DNA of 64,000 nucleotides, from contig JAFDVI010000039.1 of assembly GCA_018269055.1 (NCBI GenBank), forward strand, positions 112,411 through 176,410, read 5' to 3'. Within the stretch, counting starts at the first letter, position 1, and every line of letters begins with the position of its first letter. Positions 33,615-46,392 of this stretch are shown here, one piece after another. The notes under the pieces are model-generated. The model searched no databases and was not told where the DNA came from. It saw nothing but the letters and a program-made list of their open reading frames with translations. Made by a program: the position numbers and the translations under genes. The DNA comes from Acidobacteriota bacterium. GTDB lineage: Bacteria > Acidobacteriota > Blastocatellia > RBC074.

Positions 33615-36600
33615 TTAGAAGAAAATCTTGACCGCCAATTGAATGATGCGATTGGAAGACACGGCGCTGTGCAATGCGTTGACTTCAGCAACGCCATTGC
33701 CGATGCGCGATGACGCGCCATCCGCGCCGTTGCGCACATTCAGAATGCTGGCCGTGGCAGCCGACCGGTCCGCCAGATAGGCGTTGAAATTGCTCCAGGT
33801 CACGCTGCGGTTCATATCGCTGAACTCTGCGTGATTGAAGACGTTGAACGCTTCAACGCGCAACTGCAGGCGGCGTCTGTCGTCACTACCCAGATTGAAG
33901 TTCTTGAACAACGACAAATCGGTGACGTTGATGCCGGGACGGCTCAGGAAATTACGCGGATACGCGCCCTGTGCCGCCAAGGCTTCGGTCACGGATGGCA
34001 AGCGGATCGTTTCGTAATTGAAGTATTTGTCGCGCTCTTTGCTTTGGTTCGGATCGCCGGAGAAGTATCCGCGCACGGATTCTGTCCAGGTTCCGCCCAA
34101 ACGTTGGCCCAGGTTGATGTTCTGTATGCCTGCGCCGACGTCTTCGGGTTGACCCGAAAGGAATTGCGTGATGCCTGTGATTTGCCATCCGTTGGTAATG
34201 CCTTTCAGCAGCCAGTATCCGTCCCGCAATCCCGGCAGCCGCCAGTCGTAGTTGATAACCATCACGTGTGTTCGGTCGAACGCCAGACGGCGGTAATCCG
34301 CACAACGCGAACAGACGGGGTTGATGAAGTCGGTGTACCCGTTGGCCGTGCCCATCGCCTTCGAATAGGTATAGGCCATGCCAAAGTTGAGCGACTGGCC
34401 AAATCGCTTGCTCAATGTCGCCTGCAACGAATGGTAGTTTGACGAACCGCCACTGCTTTTCAAATCCACAGTGCCGTATCCCTGATAACGTCTCAGGAAG
34501 TCCACCGCCAACGCATTCGCGCCGGAAAACTTCACACCTGCGTCTTTGTAAATTTGCGGCAGACCAGGTTCTTCATTCGGCACAACCCCGCCCGCATATC
34601 GGGATGGGTCTTGCGCCGCTTTGGTGAAGAGCAATCCGTAGGGAATGTAGTTGAGGTTGATGCGTTCCTGTTGGTGGCGGCTAAGCGTGCCGACGTAACC
34701 GACACTGAACACTGTGTTCCATCCGACTTCCTGCTGCACCTGCAAACTGAAGCTTTGGGTGTTGGGAACGTAGCCTTCCGGATCGGAAGAGATCACGCCG
34801 GAAGTGCCGAGCGCCAGATTACTGATCGGTTGGCCCGCGCCCTGACCGACCGTAGCCAGGTTGCCGAAATTGAATACGGGTTGAACGTACAGCGGCGGTT
34901 GACCCACGGAAGCGAAAGCCAGTTCGTTGCCCTGCACGCGGTCATACGCCATACGATAGCCGCCGCGAACGACCGTTTTCTTGTTGCCAAAAACGTCATA
35001 GGCAAAACCGAAGGCGGGGCCAAATTGCAGACTGCGATCTTTGATGCCGCCGGGATAGTAATCCTTGCCGTTGGTTTGTCCGTTGAACGGATCGCCCGAT
35101 CCGGGAACGATGCGTCCAATCAGGTAAGACGGCAACAGCGTGCCCGGATTGGCCGGATCGTATGCGCGTTGGTTGGCATTGGTCGTGCAGAAACGGCCAT
35201 CGGCGAAGGTTCCGGCCACACAAGTCGGGCGGTACAACCGTACGGCTTTCGACGGATCGAAGTTATCCGCAACGAAGTAATAATCCTGGAACCGTTTGTC
35301 GAATTGCGGACGAATCCAGCTAAAGCGCATTCCGTAATCGAGCGTCAACCGGTTGTTGACCTTCCAGTTGTCTTGAACGTACCACTCGTAATTGCTGGAG
35401 CGGTATTGTCCTTGGATGATGCCGATGTTCGGTTGCTGATAGGTGTTGAAAAACCCCAACAACGCATTGGAGTACGGATGCCCGGTGTTGTTCGGGTCGT
35501 TGACATTGTTGCTGAAATTGATGATGGCGGAATTGCCCGCAACCTGATCTTTGCGGCTGCGTTGGAAGTAGAAACCAGCCTTCGCCGTGTGCGTTCCAAA
35601 GACCTTCGACACGTTGTCATAAATATCAAACGTCGTGTTGGAGTTTTTGTACGGGAACTGGCTGTAGCCGTTTGTGCCGCCAAAGTTGTTGTTGGCGATG
35701 CCGCCGAACGTCAAATTGAACCATTGATTCGCAGGGTACGGGAACGGCGTCGCAAAATTGAAGCCGATGCCCGAATACGTCGCTGCGTCGGGCACCGAAG
35801 GATTAAGCGTCAGGTTGTTCTGGCTGGCGCCGAAAATAAACTCATTCGTCAGCGTCGGCGACAGCGTCGAAGTCAAATTGAGCGTGCTGTTCCAGGCTGG
35901 CGCTTGTTTGAAGATCAGGTTGTCGAACGGAATCTGGTTGTTTCCGCCCGTCCATCCCAAACCATACGGCATGATTTGTTGGTCGGCGTCACGCGTGTAA
36001 CGAACGTACGCGCGCGTGTTTTCCGTAATGTTGTAATCCACGCGGATCGAATTTTCGCGCCGCGGGTAGCTGACGCTGGATTGGGAATTGTGGTTGAAGC
36101 GATAACCATTGCTGGCGCCGCCGAGCGGCGTGTTTTCAAACTTGTTGAACAACGCCAGAATTTTCTGTCCATTCAGGTTGATACGATTGGCGGGAATCTT
36201 GTTGCCGGCGAAGGGCTGGCCCGTGGTCGGATCAATGATCGTGATGGCGTTACCGTTCCCATCCCTGGTGGCGCTGAAATCACCCGCCACTTCCGCCGCA
36301 GTCGGAACACGCGAATTGCGCGCAGCCTGCGGTACTAACTGCTCTTGCCATTCCTGTGACCAGAAAAAGAAAAGCCGGTCTTTCAGGTACTTGCTGCCGA
36401 TTTTCGGCAACCAGACCGGGCCGCCGATGTTGTATCCCTGCTGATTGTAACGATAGAAGTTGCGCGGGTTGCGCTGGATGCCGGTGTTCGGGTCACCAAT
36501 GCGTCCGTTGGCATTGTTGAAATAGCTGTTGGCGTTGAACTGTTCGTGACGGTGGAAGTAGTAACCCGTTCCGTGAAACTCGCTGGTGCCGCTCTTGGTC

Positions 36601-37340
36601 ACGATCTGGATTTCGCCGCCGGAAGAGCGTCCGTATTCGGCCTGGTAATTGGAAGTCAGCAGTTTGAATTCCGCAATGTTGTCCAGCGAAAGCGCGATGT
36701 GCTGCGTTCCGTTCGACCCGGTGTCCACGTTTGTGGTTCCGTCAATCGTCAGATTGTTTTTGCCTGCTCTTTGCCCGGCGATATTAACGTTTCCGAAACC
36801 GCCGGGGCCGGAAGTGGCAAATCCGGTGGTGACAACCACGCCCGGCGTTAGTTTCAACAGGTCGAGGTAGTTGCGTCCGTTGACCGCCAGGTTTTGGATT
36901 TGCTGGTTGTTGATGGCGGTGCTCTGTTCGCCGCTTTCGGTTTTGATCTGCAGTTGGGCGGCGTCCGCCGTGACTTCGACCGTGTCACCGATTTGACCAA
37001 CTTCCATGGTGATGATGCCAGTGGATTGACGGTCAGATGCGTTGATGACGATTCCGGTTTTGACGGCTTTCTTGAATCCTTGCGCTTCCACGGTGACGAT
37101 GTAATCGCCGGGTTGCAGCACGGGGAAGGAAAATGTGCCGTCCGTGCCGGTTTTGGCTTCCAGTTGTAAGTTTTTTGCCGGATTGCTGACAGTAACTTTG
37201 GCTCCGGCCAATGCCGCGCCGTTTGAATCATGCACGGTTCCGCTCAAACTGGCGCTGGTCTGAGCAAATGCCGTTAACGCCAACAGCAGGGTGAATGCTG
37301 GGACTAAAAGCACCTTTTTCACAATGGATGGTAAAGTCAT
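33615..37340 (-). CDS. Oar-like TonB-dependent receptor 1
   Basis: A 1241-residue outer-membrane receptor. Signal peptide to AFAQ (about 26), then a carboxypeptidase-regulatory-like Ig fold (TSASLSGTVHDSNGAALAGAKVTVSN, FSFPVLQPGDYIVTVEAQGF), a plug domain (AINNQQIQNLAVNGRNYLDLL, AEYGRSSGGEIQIVTKSGTSEFHG) and a large barrel ending IIQLAVKIFF with terminal Phe. Acidobacterial Oar-like receptors import large or polymeric substrates, substrate not predictable here. The start at 37340 has AAGGAG. It is paralogous throughout to the receptor at 39030-42773, with several tracts of exact nucleotide identity. A TonB/ExbBD system is not in the window. Confidence 0.92.
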   Translation of the reverse strand: MTLPSIVKKVLLVPAFTLLLALTAFAQTSASLSGTVHDSNGAALAGAKVTVSNPAKNLQLEAKTGTDGTFSFPVLQPGDYIVTVEAQGFKKAVKTGIVINASDRQSTGIITMEVGQIGDTVEVTADAAQLQIKTESGEQSTAINNQQIQNLAVNGRNYLDLLKLTPGVVVTTGFATSGPGGFGNVNIAGQRAGKNNLTIDGTTNVDTGSNGTQHIALSLDNIAEFKLLTSNYQAEYGRSSGGEIQIVTKSGTSEFHGTGYYFHRHEQFNANSYFNNANGRIGDPNTGIQRNPRNFYRYNQQGYNIGGPVWLPKIGSKYLKDRLFFFWSQEWQEQLVPQAARNSRVPTAAEVAGDFSATRDGNGNAITIIDPTTGQPFAGNKIPANRINLNGQKILALFNKFENTPLGGASNGYRFNHNSQSSVSYPRRENSIRVDYNITENTRAYVRYTRDADQQIMPYGLGWTGGNNQIPFDNLIFKQAPAWNSTLNLTSTLSPTLTNEFIFGASQNNLTLNPSVPDAATYSGIGFNFATPFPYPANQWFNLTFGGIANNNFGGTNGYSQFPYKNSNTTFDIYDNVSKVFGTHTAKAGFYFQRSRKDQVAGNSAIINFSNNVNDPNNTGHPYSNALLGFFNTYQQPNIGIIQGQYRSSNYEWYVQDNWKVNNRLTLDYGMRFSWIRPQFDKRFQDYYFVADNFDPSKAVRLYRPTCVAGTFADGRFCTTNANQRAYDPANPGTLLPSYLIGRIVPGSGDPFNGQTNGKDYYPGGIKDRSLQFGPAFGFAYDVFGNKKTVVRGGYRMAYDRVQGNELAFASVGQPPLYVQPVFNFGNLATVGQGAGQPISNLALGTSGVISSDPEGYVPNTQSFSLQVQQEVGWNTVFSVGYVGTLSRHQQERINLNYIPYGLLFTKAAQDPSRYAGGVVPNEEPGLPQIYKDAGVKFSGANALAVDFLRRYQGYGTVDLKSSGGSSNYHSLQATLSKRFGQSLNFGMAYTYSKAMGTANGYTDFINPVCSRCADYRRLAFDRTHVMVINYDWRLPGLRDGYWLLKGITNGWQITGITQFLSGQPEDVGAGIQNINLGQRLGGTWTESVRGYFSGDPNQSKERDKYFNYETIRLPSVTEALAAQGAYPRNFLSRPGINVTDLSLFKNFNLGSDDRRRLQLRVEAFNVFNHAEFSDMNRSVTWSNFNAYLADRSAATASILNVRNGADGASSRIGNGVAEVNALHSAVSSNRIIQLAVKIFF

Positions 37341-37901
37341 TGATCTCTCCTTGGCGCACATCAAATTCGACATACACCGAATTACAGGCTTCCGCGGGAT
37401 CCCTTCAGGAATGACCGGGCAGTCCTTCCTGAAGCCTGATATGTCTTCTTAATCCTGACTGGATGATTTGGGGAGCGGTTCAACCGGTAAGCTGACGCTT
37501 CACATCTCCAGAAATTGATAGCGATCGTTGCCAACTGTTTTCGCTGGCTTAGTTTGTTTGTGATTTTTTGACGGTAGAAACTTTCAATCCCAGCAAGTCC
37601 TGACTATGCCTGTGCGGAAGGTGACGGAATGCGGCAAAGTTCGAACACGCCGCTACACAGGCTTAATCGCCGGAGACTTAGCCGATGCGGAGTCTAAAAA
37701 TCTTCAATGTGGAATCATTTTTTGCTGAGAGCGCAGTTGTAACGTTACCAATAGCGGTTAAGGCGCGGATGGAGGAGCGGGGTGGCAAAGGGGCGAGAGG
37801 GACAGTCGGTTATTGGTAAAAGAAATAATCCACGTTTTGGAGCCACCAACACCGCCGAAAAGGAGTCGGGAGCTTGTAGGTCAGAGACGGTTGTTGCGCA
37901 G
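37341..37901. other. 561-bp intergenic region upstream of receptor 1
   Basis: No gene is visible. The part nearest the receptor holds a leader with alternative hairpins (37385-37438, given separately). The middle has a perfect 10-bp palindrome GTAACGTTAC (37739-37748). The left-to-right remainder is purine-rich (37770-37803) and shows nothing else. Promoters for receptor 1 must lie here. Confidence 0.5.
37385..37438 (-). promoter_or_regulatory. Receptor 1 leader with two mutually exclusive hairpins
   Basis: CAGGCTTC (37385-37392) pairs perfectly with GAAGCCTG (37431-37438), while CTTCAGGAA (37403-37411) pairs perfectly with TTCCTGAAG (37426-37434). The two pairings share bases 37431-37434, so only one can form at a time. 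The segment starts 45 nt before the start codon of the minus-strand receptor gene. The arrangement resembles an attenuator or translational switch; there is no U-run. Confidence 0.4.
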
Positions 37902-38930
37902 CTAGTTTTTCTGTTCCTTAACGCGAGCGCGCCATTGTGTTTCCAACTGTGTTAATTGCTGCGCATCCGGGGATTGCGGGTTGGAATTCAGATACTGGTG
38001 AATTTCGTCAGCGGCTTGCTTGAACTTTTGTTCGTTGGCGTAAATTTCTGCAAGGTATACGTGAGCACGGGCTGCGCTTTTGGGACTCAGCGTCAACGCG
38101 CGCTGCAAACATTGTTTGGCCTCTTCGTTCCGATGGAGCGACAGGTTGGCATATCCCAGCAGCAACAAGGTCATTGGAACATTTGGGTCAAGAACGAAGG
38201 CATTTTCCAGATTGCTCACCGCAGCGGCAAATTCTTTTTGCTGAATCTGGCAGTACCCCATTCCGACAAATGCGGGCGCATATTTGCCGTTGATTTTCAG
38301 CGCATGCGCAAAATCGGCCTCTGCCTCGGTCAATTTCCCTGCCTGAGACAAAACGTTGCCGCGTTCGGCCAACGCCTGAAAATAATCCGGGTAAAGTTCG
38401 ACCGCCTGATTGAACTGCACCAGTGCCTTGTCGGCTTTATTCTCCCGCTGAAATTTGAGTCCCTGTTCATAGGCTTGGCGGGCCGGTTTGGGAATGTCCT
38501 GCGCGGCTTCGGCGACGCTGATGGTTCCGGCTTTGCTGTTGTCTCGGTTGTCATGCATCGGCAACCGCAAAAAAACATCTATCTGGACACGATTGGAATA
38601 TGCGCGCGTCGAATCGGATTCCGCCGGGTCGCTGAATTGTTTCGGATCGTCGGGGTTGATGGCTTTCACTTTGTAGCGACCGCGATCAATGCCGCGAAAT
38701 TCGTAATTTCCGCCATCGTCCGTGGGAATGTAACGATTCAGCCCGCTTGGCATTTCCAGGTACACTTTGATCCCGCGCGGAGCGGGTTTTCCGTCGGGCA
38801 TGTAAACGCGGCCAAACACGATAAAGCCGGAACCTCCGACCGTGCCCAATTGCGCGTAAGAGTTAGCCGCCATCAGGCATAAAAACGCCAGGCCGCACAA
38901 CATTGCCATCCAGGTTCGTCTGTTTGTCAT
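37902..38930 (-). CDS. Exported TPR protein with an N-terminal beta-sandwich domain
   Basis: A 342-residue protein. Signal peptide (about 1-26, ends NSYAQ), then a carboxypeptidase-regulatory-like domain (FIVFGRVYMPDGKPAPRGIKVYLEMPSG, TDDGGNYEFRGIDRGRYKVKAI) and five or six TPR units from about residue 150 (AYEQGLKFQRENKADKALVQFNQAVEL and onward). A strong GGGAGGTG precedes the start. It lies downstream of receptor 2 behind a terminator. The N-domain is of the same type as the one at the N-terminus of the receptors, which suggests a matching periplasmic partner. Confidence 0.88.
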   Translation of the reverse strand: MTNRRTWMAMLCGLAFLCLMAANSYAQLGTVGGSGFIVFGRVYMPDGKPAPRGIKVYLEMPSGLNRYIPTDDGGNYEFRGIDRGRYKVKAINPDDPKQFSDPAESDSTRAYSNRVQIDVFLRLPMHDNRDNSKAGTISVAEAAQDIPKPARQAYEQGLKFQRENKADKALVQFNQAVELYPDYFQALAERGNVLSQAGKLTEAEADFAHALKINGKYAPAFVGMGYCQIQQKEFAAAVSNLENAFVLDPNVPMTLLLLGYANLSLHRNEEAKQCLQRALTLSPKSAARAHVYLAEIYANEQKFKQAADEIHQYLNSNPQSPDAQQLTQLETQWRARVKEQKN

Positions 38931-38952
38931 TACACACCTCCCAAAAAACGCG

Positions 38953-38990
38953 GAAAAGAAAACGGGGGCTGCAAGCGGATTGCAACCCCC
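38953..38990 (-). terminator. Terminator after receptor 2
   Basis: On the minus strand GGGGGTTGCAA and TTGCAGCCCCC (38980-38990 and 38964-38974) form the same stem as the copy at 33545-33579; only the loop differs. It is followed by GTTTTCTTTT. Confidence 0.8.
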
Positions 38991-39029
38991 GGTTGAAGCA
39001 TTTTCACGGCCCGTAGGCCATTTGGCGGT

Positions 39030-42773
<3,744 letters not shown>

Positions 42774-43056
42774 GGAAAATCCTCCGTCGAAAAACGTGCA
42801 CCTTCTGATTCAGGCACACGCCGGATTAGTGGAACGCCTGTCATTCGGGTAAACCACAGGCACTAACTGATAGCCCAAAGTTTTGATTTCTGTGCGAATC
42901 AGTAAACGAAAGGATGTATTTTCGTCCCAGCCAGCAAAGTTATTTCTTGTTTGTCTCTATTTGTAGGAATCTGATCCGTGCGGATTTGGTTAGATCAGTG
43001 GCGCGGATTATCAGGACTGATCGCTAAAAGGTCAAGCCAAATAAAGAAATTTTGGG

Positions 43057-43449
43057 TTACTCCCGCTCCAATACAACAAAGGCGACAACATGCTCCGGAG
43101 CGTGAGAAAGAGAGACGTGGGCACGGGTAATCTGCAGCTCATGAATCAATTCAGCGGCGCGTCCATAAAATCGAAGCTGTGGTGCGCCTTCAGTTGATGA
43201 TATGATCTCGACCTCGTGCCACCCCAGGCTTTTTAGAGGAGTGGCTGCGCCGAGGGCTTTTCGTGCGGCTTCTTTGGCGGCAAAGCGCGCGGCGTATCGT
43301 TCCATTTTGGCTGCGTAATGCGTGAACTGTTCGCAATAGGCGATTTCGGTTTCCGTGAAGACGCGGTTGCGAAACCGTTCGCCGTATTCGGTCAGCGACT
43401 CCTCAATCCGTTTGATATCTGCGATGTCTACTCCGATACCGGCTACCAT
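43057..43449 (-). CDS. acpS: Holo-[acyl-carrier-protein] synthase AcpS
   Basis: A 130-residue phosphopantetheinyl transferase that moves 4'-phosphopantetheine from CoA to ACP for fatty-acid synthesis. The N-terminus is canonical (MVAGIGVDIADIKRIEES, with metal Asp8). The second motif is ARFAAKEAARKALG with the catalytic Glu, and the C-terminus has HVSLSHAPEHVVAFVVLE. The start at 43449 is firm because MxxGIGxDI is the family N-terminus; a long upstream extension is spurious. Start codons of acpS and pgeF are head to head, only 7 bp apart. Confidence 0.95.
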   Translation of the reverse strand: MVAGIGVDIADIKRIEESLTEYGERFRNRVFTETEIAYCEQFTHYAAKMERYAARFAAKEAARKALGAATPLKSLGWHEVEIISSTEGAPQLRFYGRAAELIHELQITRAHVSLSHAPEHVVAFVVLERE

Positions 43450-43456
43450 AAACCTG

Positions 43457-44269
43457 ATGACCCACTTTTCGTTCCGCCAACGCGACGGAGTCCAACTGTT
43501 AGTATGTGAACCGCTGGAGCGGCTAGGGTTCAAACATGCGTTCAGTACGCGGCTTGGCGGTGTCAGTCCGCTGCCCGCCGATGCGCTCAGTCTGGGCAAT
43601 TTCAGCCAGGATGAACGCGCCAACGTGGTTGAAAATCGCCGACGCTTTCAAGCTGCGCTTGAGGCCGACAACTGGCCGATGGTGACGGCGAAGCAAATTC
43701 ATTCCGCCGACATTCGCTCGGTTGTGGACGCCGAAGACGCTCGCAGCGAACCGCAACCCGGAGACGCCTTGACCGCAAACGTTGCCGGGATTTTACTGGC
43801 GATTCAAACCGCCGATTGCATGCCTGTGTTGATTGCCGATGAACGCACGCGCGCTTTTGCCGCAGTCCACGCCGGTTGGCGCGGAACGCTCGCAGGCATC
43901 GTCGCACGGACGGTTGAACGCATGCAACAAGAGTACAATACGCGCCCCGCAGACCTGCATGCTGCGCTCGGCCCGGCCATCTGCGCAGACGTGTTTGAAG
44001 TCGGCGCGGAAGTCCTGGGTGCCTTTCGCGCCCAATATGATTATGCCGAAGAGTTATTTTCCAATCGGCAGCCCAATGGCAAAGGCCACATCAATTTGAA
44101 TCTGGCGAATGCGCGGCAATTGGCGAACGCCGGATTGCGTGAAGATCGAATTTACGATTGCGGGCTTTGCACCTGGTTGCAAAACGATTTGTTTTTCAGC
44201 TACCGGCTGGAACGCGGCGCGGAAAAACCTGTGGGACGATTGATGGGGGTGATTGGGCGTGAGGCTTGA
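43457..44269 (+). CDS. pgeF: PgeF/YfiH-family laccase-domain protein (peptidoglycan editing factor)
   Basis: A 270-residue protein of the DUF152/laccase-domain family. Motifs: HAFSTRLGGVSPLP, VTAKQIHSADI, the metal-site strings AIQTADCMPVLIAD and AAVHAGWRGTLAGIVARTVERM, and CGLCTW. Members act on muropeptide precursors or on purine nucleosides; both activities are reported for relatives. The start at 43457 gives the usual length. It lies 7 bp from acpS on the opposite strand, so any leader and promoter must lie inside the acpS coding region, unless translation starts at a later ATG. No ribosome site is seen before 43457. Confidence 0.9.
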   Translation: MTHFSFRQRDGVQLLVCEPLERLGFKHAFSTRLGGVSPLPADALSLGNFSQDERANVVENRRRFQAALEADNWPMVTAKQIHSADIRSVVDAEDARSEPQPGDALTANVAGILLAIQTADCMPVLIADERTRAFAAVHAGWRGTLAGIVARTVERMQQEYNTRPADLHAALGPAICADVFEVGAEVLGAFRAQYDYAEELFSNRQPNGKGHINLNLANARQLANAGLREDRIYDCGLCTWLQNDLFFSYRLERGAEKPVGRLMGVIGREA

Positions 44270-44302
44270 TTTTGGATTGTGAGTTTTGAATTTTGGATTG
44301 TG
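44270..44302. repeat. Two direct repeats, 21-bp period, in the pgeF/thioredoxin spacer
   Basis: TTTTGGATTGTG occurs at 44270-44281 and again at 44291-44302, with TTTTGAA between. A partial third copy (TTTTGGATTTT) lies in the start of the next coding region (44324 on). Such A/T-rich micro-repeats are typical of dispersed spacer repeats. Confidence 0.4.
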
Positions 44303-44312
44303 GGAGTAAATC

Positions 44313-45614
44313 GTGAAAACAACATTTTGGATTTTAGTTTTGGCATTGATGTTGACGTTGACCGGCCTGGCTCAAGACAAGCAGGACAAACAAGCGCCAC
44401 CTGCTGTTCCACCGGCTCCGGCTGTGGATTCTGACGATGAGCTTCGCCGCGCGATTGAATCCAGCGGCGGCAGCGAAACGCTGATCGTTACTAACCTGGA
44501 AGGGTATTTGAAGAAATTCCCCAAAAGCGAACATCGCCAGGAAATCGAAGGCGAAATCTACAAAATCGCCATCAAAATGCGCGATCGCGACCGCGCGATT
44601 TCATACGGCCAAAAGCTGGTCGAAGCAAATGAGAACAATGTCGAAGCATTGACCAATCTGGTGACGATGTTGCGTGAACGCAAAGCCGACGGCGATTTGA
44701 ATGTCGCCATCACCTATGCCAACCAGCTTGTGCGTCAATTTGAAGGAATTGTTGCTTCCAGCGCCAAGCCGAAACGCATCAGTGCGGCTCAATGGGAAGA
44801 GCGCAAGCAGCAGGGATTGGCTTCAGTGTATTTGGTGCGTGCCAGGGTGCATGCCGATATGGGCAACGATGACAAAGCGAAAGCGGACGTGCTGAAAAGT
44901 TTTGATTCGGCGCGAATGGCCGGAGCGGCGTTGGTCTTGGGCGAACTCGCCGAAAAGCGCAAAGCGGTTGACGAAGCGATTGATTTTTACGCGCAAGGAT
45001 TTGCCATCGCCCTGGCCACAAACGAAGAAATTGACTTGAAAACCGTTCGCCAGAAACTCAGCCAGCTTTACGCTGGCAAATACGGTTCGGAAACCGGATT
45101 GGGCGACCGGTTGTTGAAAGCGTATGACGCGTTCGTCAAGGAGCGCGAAGAGCGATTGGCCAAATTGGAACTGCCGAACATCAACGAAGGCGCAAACAGC
45201 GCACTGAATTTCAAGCTGACCAAGCTGGATGGTTCTAAAATTGATTTGGCGGCATTGCGCGGCAAAGTGATCGTGTTTAACTTTTGGGCGACCTGGTGCG
45301 GACCTTGTTTGACGGAAATGCCAATGTTTGAAAAAACGATTGCCAAATTCAAAGACGACAAGGACGTCGTTTTTCTGGCGGTCACTACGGACGAAGACCG
45401 CGATCTGGTCGCGCCGTTTCTGAAACAGCACCAGTTCAACCTGCCAGTCGCTTATGCCGATTACTTGAACGACTTTTTCTCAGTCAGTTCCATTCCAACA
45501 ACGATCATTCTGGATCGCAAAGGCGAAGTCGCTTTCAGACAATCGGGTTACAACCCGCGCGCCGATTTCGTGACGGAACTCAGCGGGCGGATTGAAGAAG
45601 CGAAGAAGAAATGA
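44313..45614 (+). CDS. Exported TlpA-like thioredoxin-fold protein with TPR-like N-domain
   Basis: A 433-residue protein with a GTG start and a signal peptide to about GLAQ (residue 21). The middle (about 40-280) is helical and TPR-like (GYLKKFPKSEHRQEIEGEIYKIAIKMRDRDRAISYGQKLVEAN). The C-terminal ~150 residues are a TlpA/AhpC-type thioredoxin domain with FWATWCGPCLTEMPMFEKT, so a WCGPC active site is present, and SSIPTTIILDRKGEVAFRQSGY contains the cis-Pro. It should reduce disulfides or assist cytochrome c maturation in the periplasm. The large N-domain is unlike ResA/CcmG. The neighbours give no further clue. Confidence 0.9.
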   Translation: MKTTFWILVLALMLTLTGLAQDKQDKQAPPAVPPAPAVDSDDELRRAIESSGGSETLIVTNLEGYLKKFPKSEHRQEIEGEIYKIAIKMRDRDRAISYGQKLVEANENNVEALTNLVTMLRERKADGDLNVAITYANQLVRQFEGIVASSAKPKRISAAQWEERKQQGLASVYLVRARVHADMGNDDKAKADVLKSFDSARMAGAALVLGELAEKRKAVDEAIDFYAQGFAIALATNEEIDLKTVRQKLSQLYAGKYGSETGLGDRLLKAYDAFVKEREERLAKLELPNINEGANSALNFKLTKLDGSKIDLAALRGKVIVFNFWATWCGPCLTEMPMFEKTIAKFKDDKDVVFLAVTTDEDRDLVAPFLKQHQFNLPVAYADYLNDFFSVSSIPTTIILDRKGEVAFRQSGYNPRADFVTELSGRIEEAKKK

Positions 45615-45626
45615 TGGCGAGACGGA

Positions 45627-45699
45627 GGGAAAGAGAGAGCGAGAGCAAACCATACGATTTTGCAAATGCCCTCTGTCTCTCTATCTCTCTATCTTTCTC
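45627..45699. repeat. Imperfect purine/pyrimidine inverted repeat
   Basis: GGGAAAGAGAGAGCGAGAG (45627-45645) faces CTCTCTATCTCTCTATCTTTC about 30 nt later, giving an imperfect GA/CT hairpin across the whole gap between two convergent genes. It may act as a bidirectional terminator. No long T-tract is seen. Confidence 0.4.
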
Positions 45700-46102
45700 A
45701 ACGGGCAGGCGGAACTGGGCAATACACGACATCCGGCATTTCTTCAGGCAAATGGCGCTGGCGTTCCAGGCAGTACACGCGATTCCGTTGATACCAATTG
45801 ACCAGGGCGGAAACTTGTTGTCGTTCGCGGCGTAATCGCAAAGCCGAGCGAATTCGCGCGACAAGAATCATCGGGCAAAGCGTCACGGCAGTTGCGCCCA
45901 AAAACGGCGACTGCCCCAGCAACAGCAACATCCCCAGCACCGTTCCAAATGCCGGAAGCAAAAAGCTCAGATCGTTCAGGCAATCCATCCAAACTGGACG
46001 TTTGACCGGTTCAGAAGCCGGAACCGGAAAGACCAGCAATTTATCCAAAGACGAAATCGGCGCAAGGCTTTGGCTTGCGCGAAAGGGCACTTCGGGGGTC
46101 AT
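45698..46102 (-). CDS. Small membrane protein of unknown function
   Basis: A 134-residue protein. The N-terminus is Pro/Ser-rich (MTPEVPFRASQSLAPISS). Two hydrophobic segments (LSFLLPAFGTVLGMLLLLG and FLGATAVTLCPMILVARI, about 50-90) are followed by a basic, Arg-rich C-terminus (RSALRLRRERQQVSALVNWYQRNRVYCLERQRH) and PVPPAR. The start at 46102 has GAGG 11 nt upstream, whereas the upstream extension to 46234 has no such signal. I do not recognise the family. The 290-bp stretch to the giant gene (46103-46392) shows nothing more. Confidence 0.55.
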   Translation of the reverse strand: MTPEVPFRASQSLAPISSLDKLLVFPVPASEPVKRPVWMDCLNDLSFLLPAFGTVLGMLLLLGQSPFLGATAVTLCPMILVARIRSALRLRRERQQVSALVNWYQRNRVYCLERQRHLPEEMPDVVYCPVPPAR

Positions 46103-46392
46103 GGGTAATACCTCTTCGTTGAAACACGTCGGCTCCCACCTGCCAGGGCACACTTCGCCCGCACGCGTTGAATGGGTTTGATTGTGAGGACGGAAAGTAA
46201 ACGCCGAAGTCGTGTTGTCGTGAAGTTGGGGCAAATCGTCACGAAGCTTCGGCAGCAGTTCGCGTAACGCGCGGGATTCTAGCGGTTTCTATGCGGAATG
46301 AAAATGGCATTTCAGTCGTTCAAGGTGTTAAGCCTGCCAGGATTAGCAGCCTATCCCGTTGACTCAACCCCTCGCCGAGTAACCGAAGAGAT

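Noticed and set aside
34554..36338. Long open frame (594 codons) antisense to receptor 1
   Set aside because: It mirrors a G+C-biased coding strand, has no ribosome site or recognisable domain, and the receptor frame is unambiguous.
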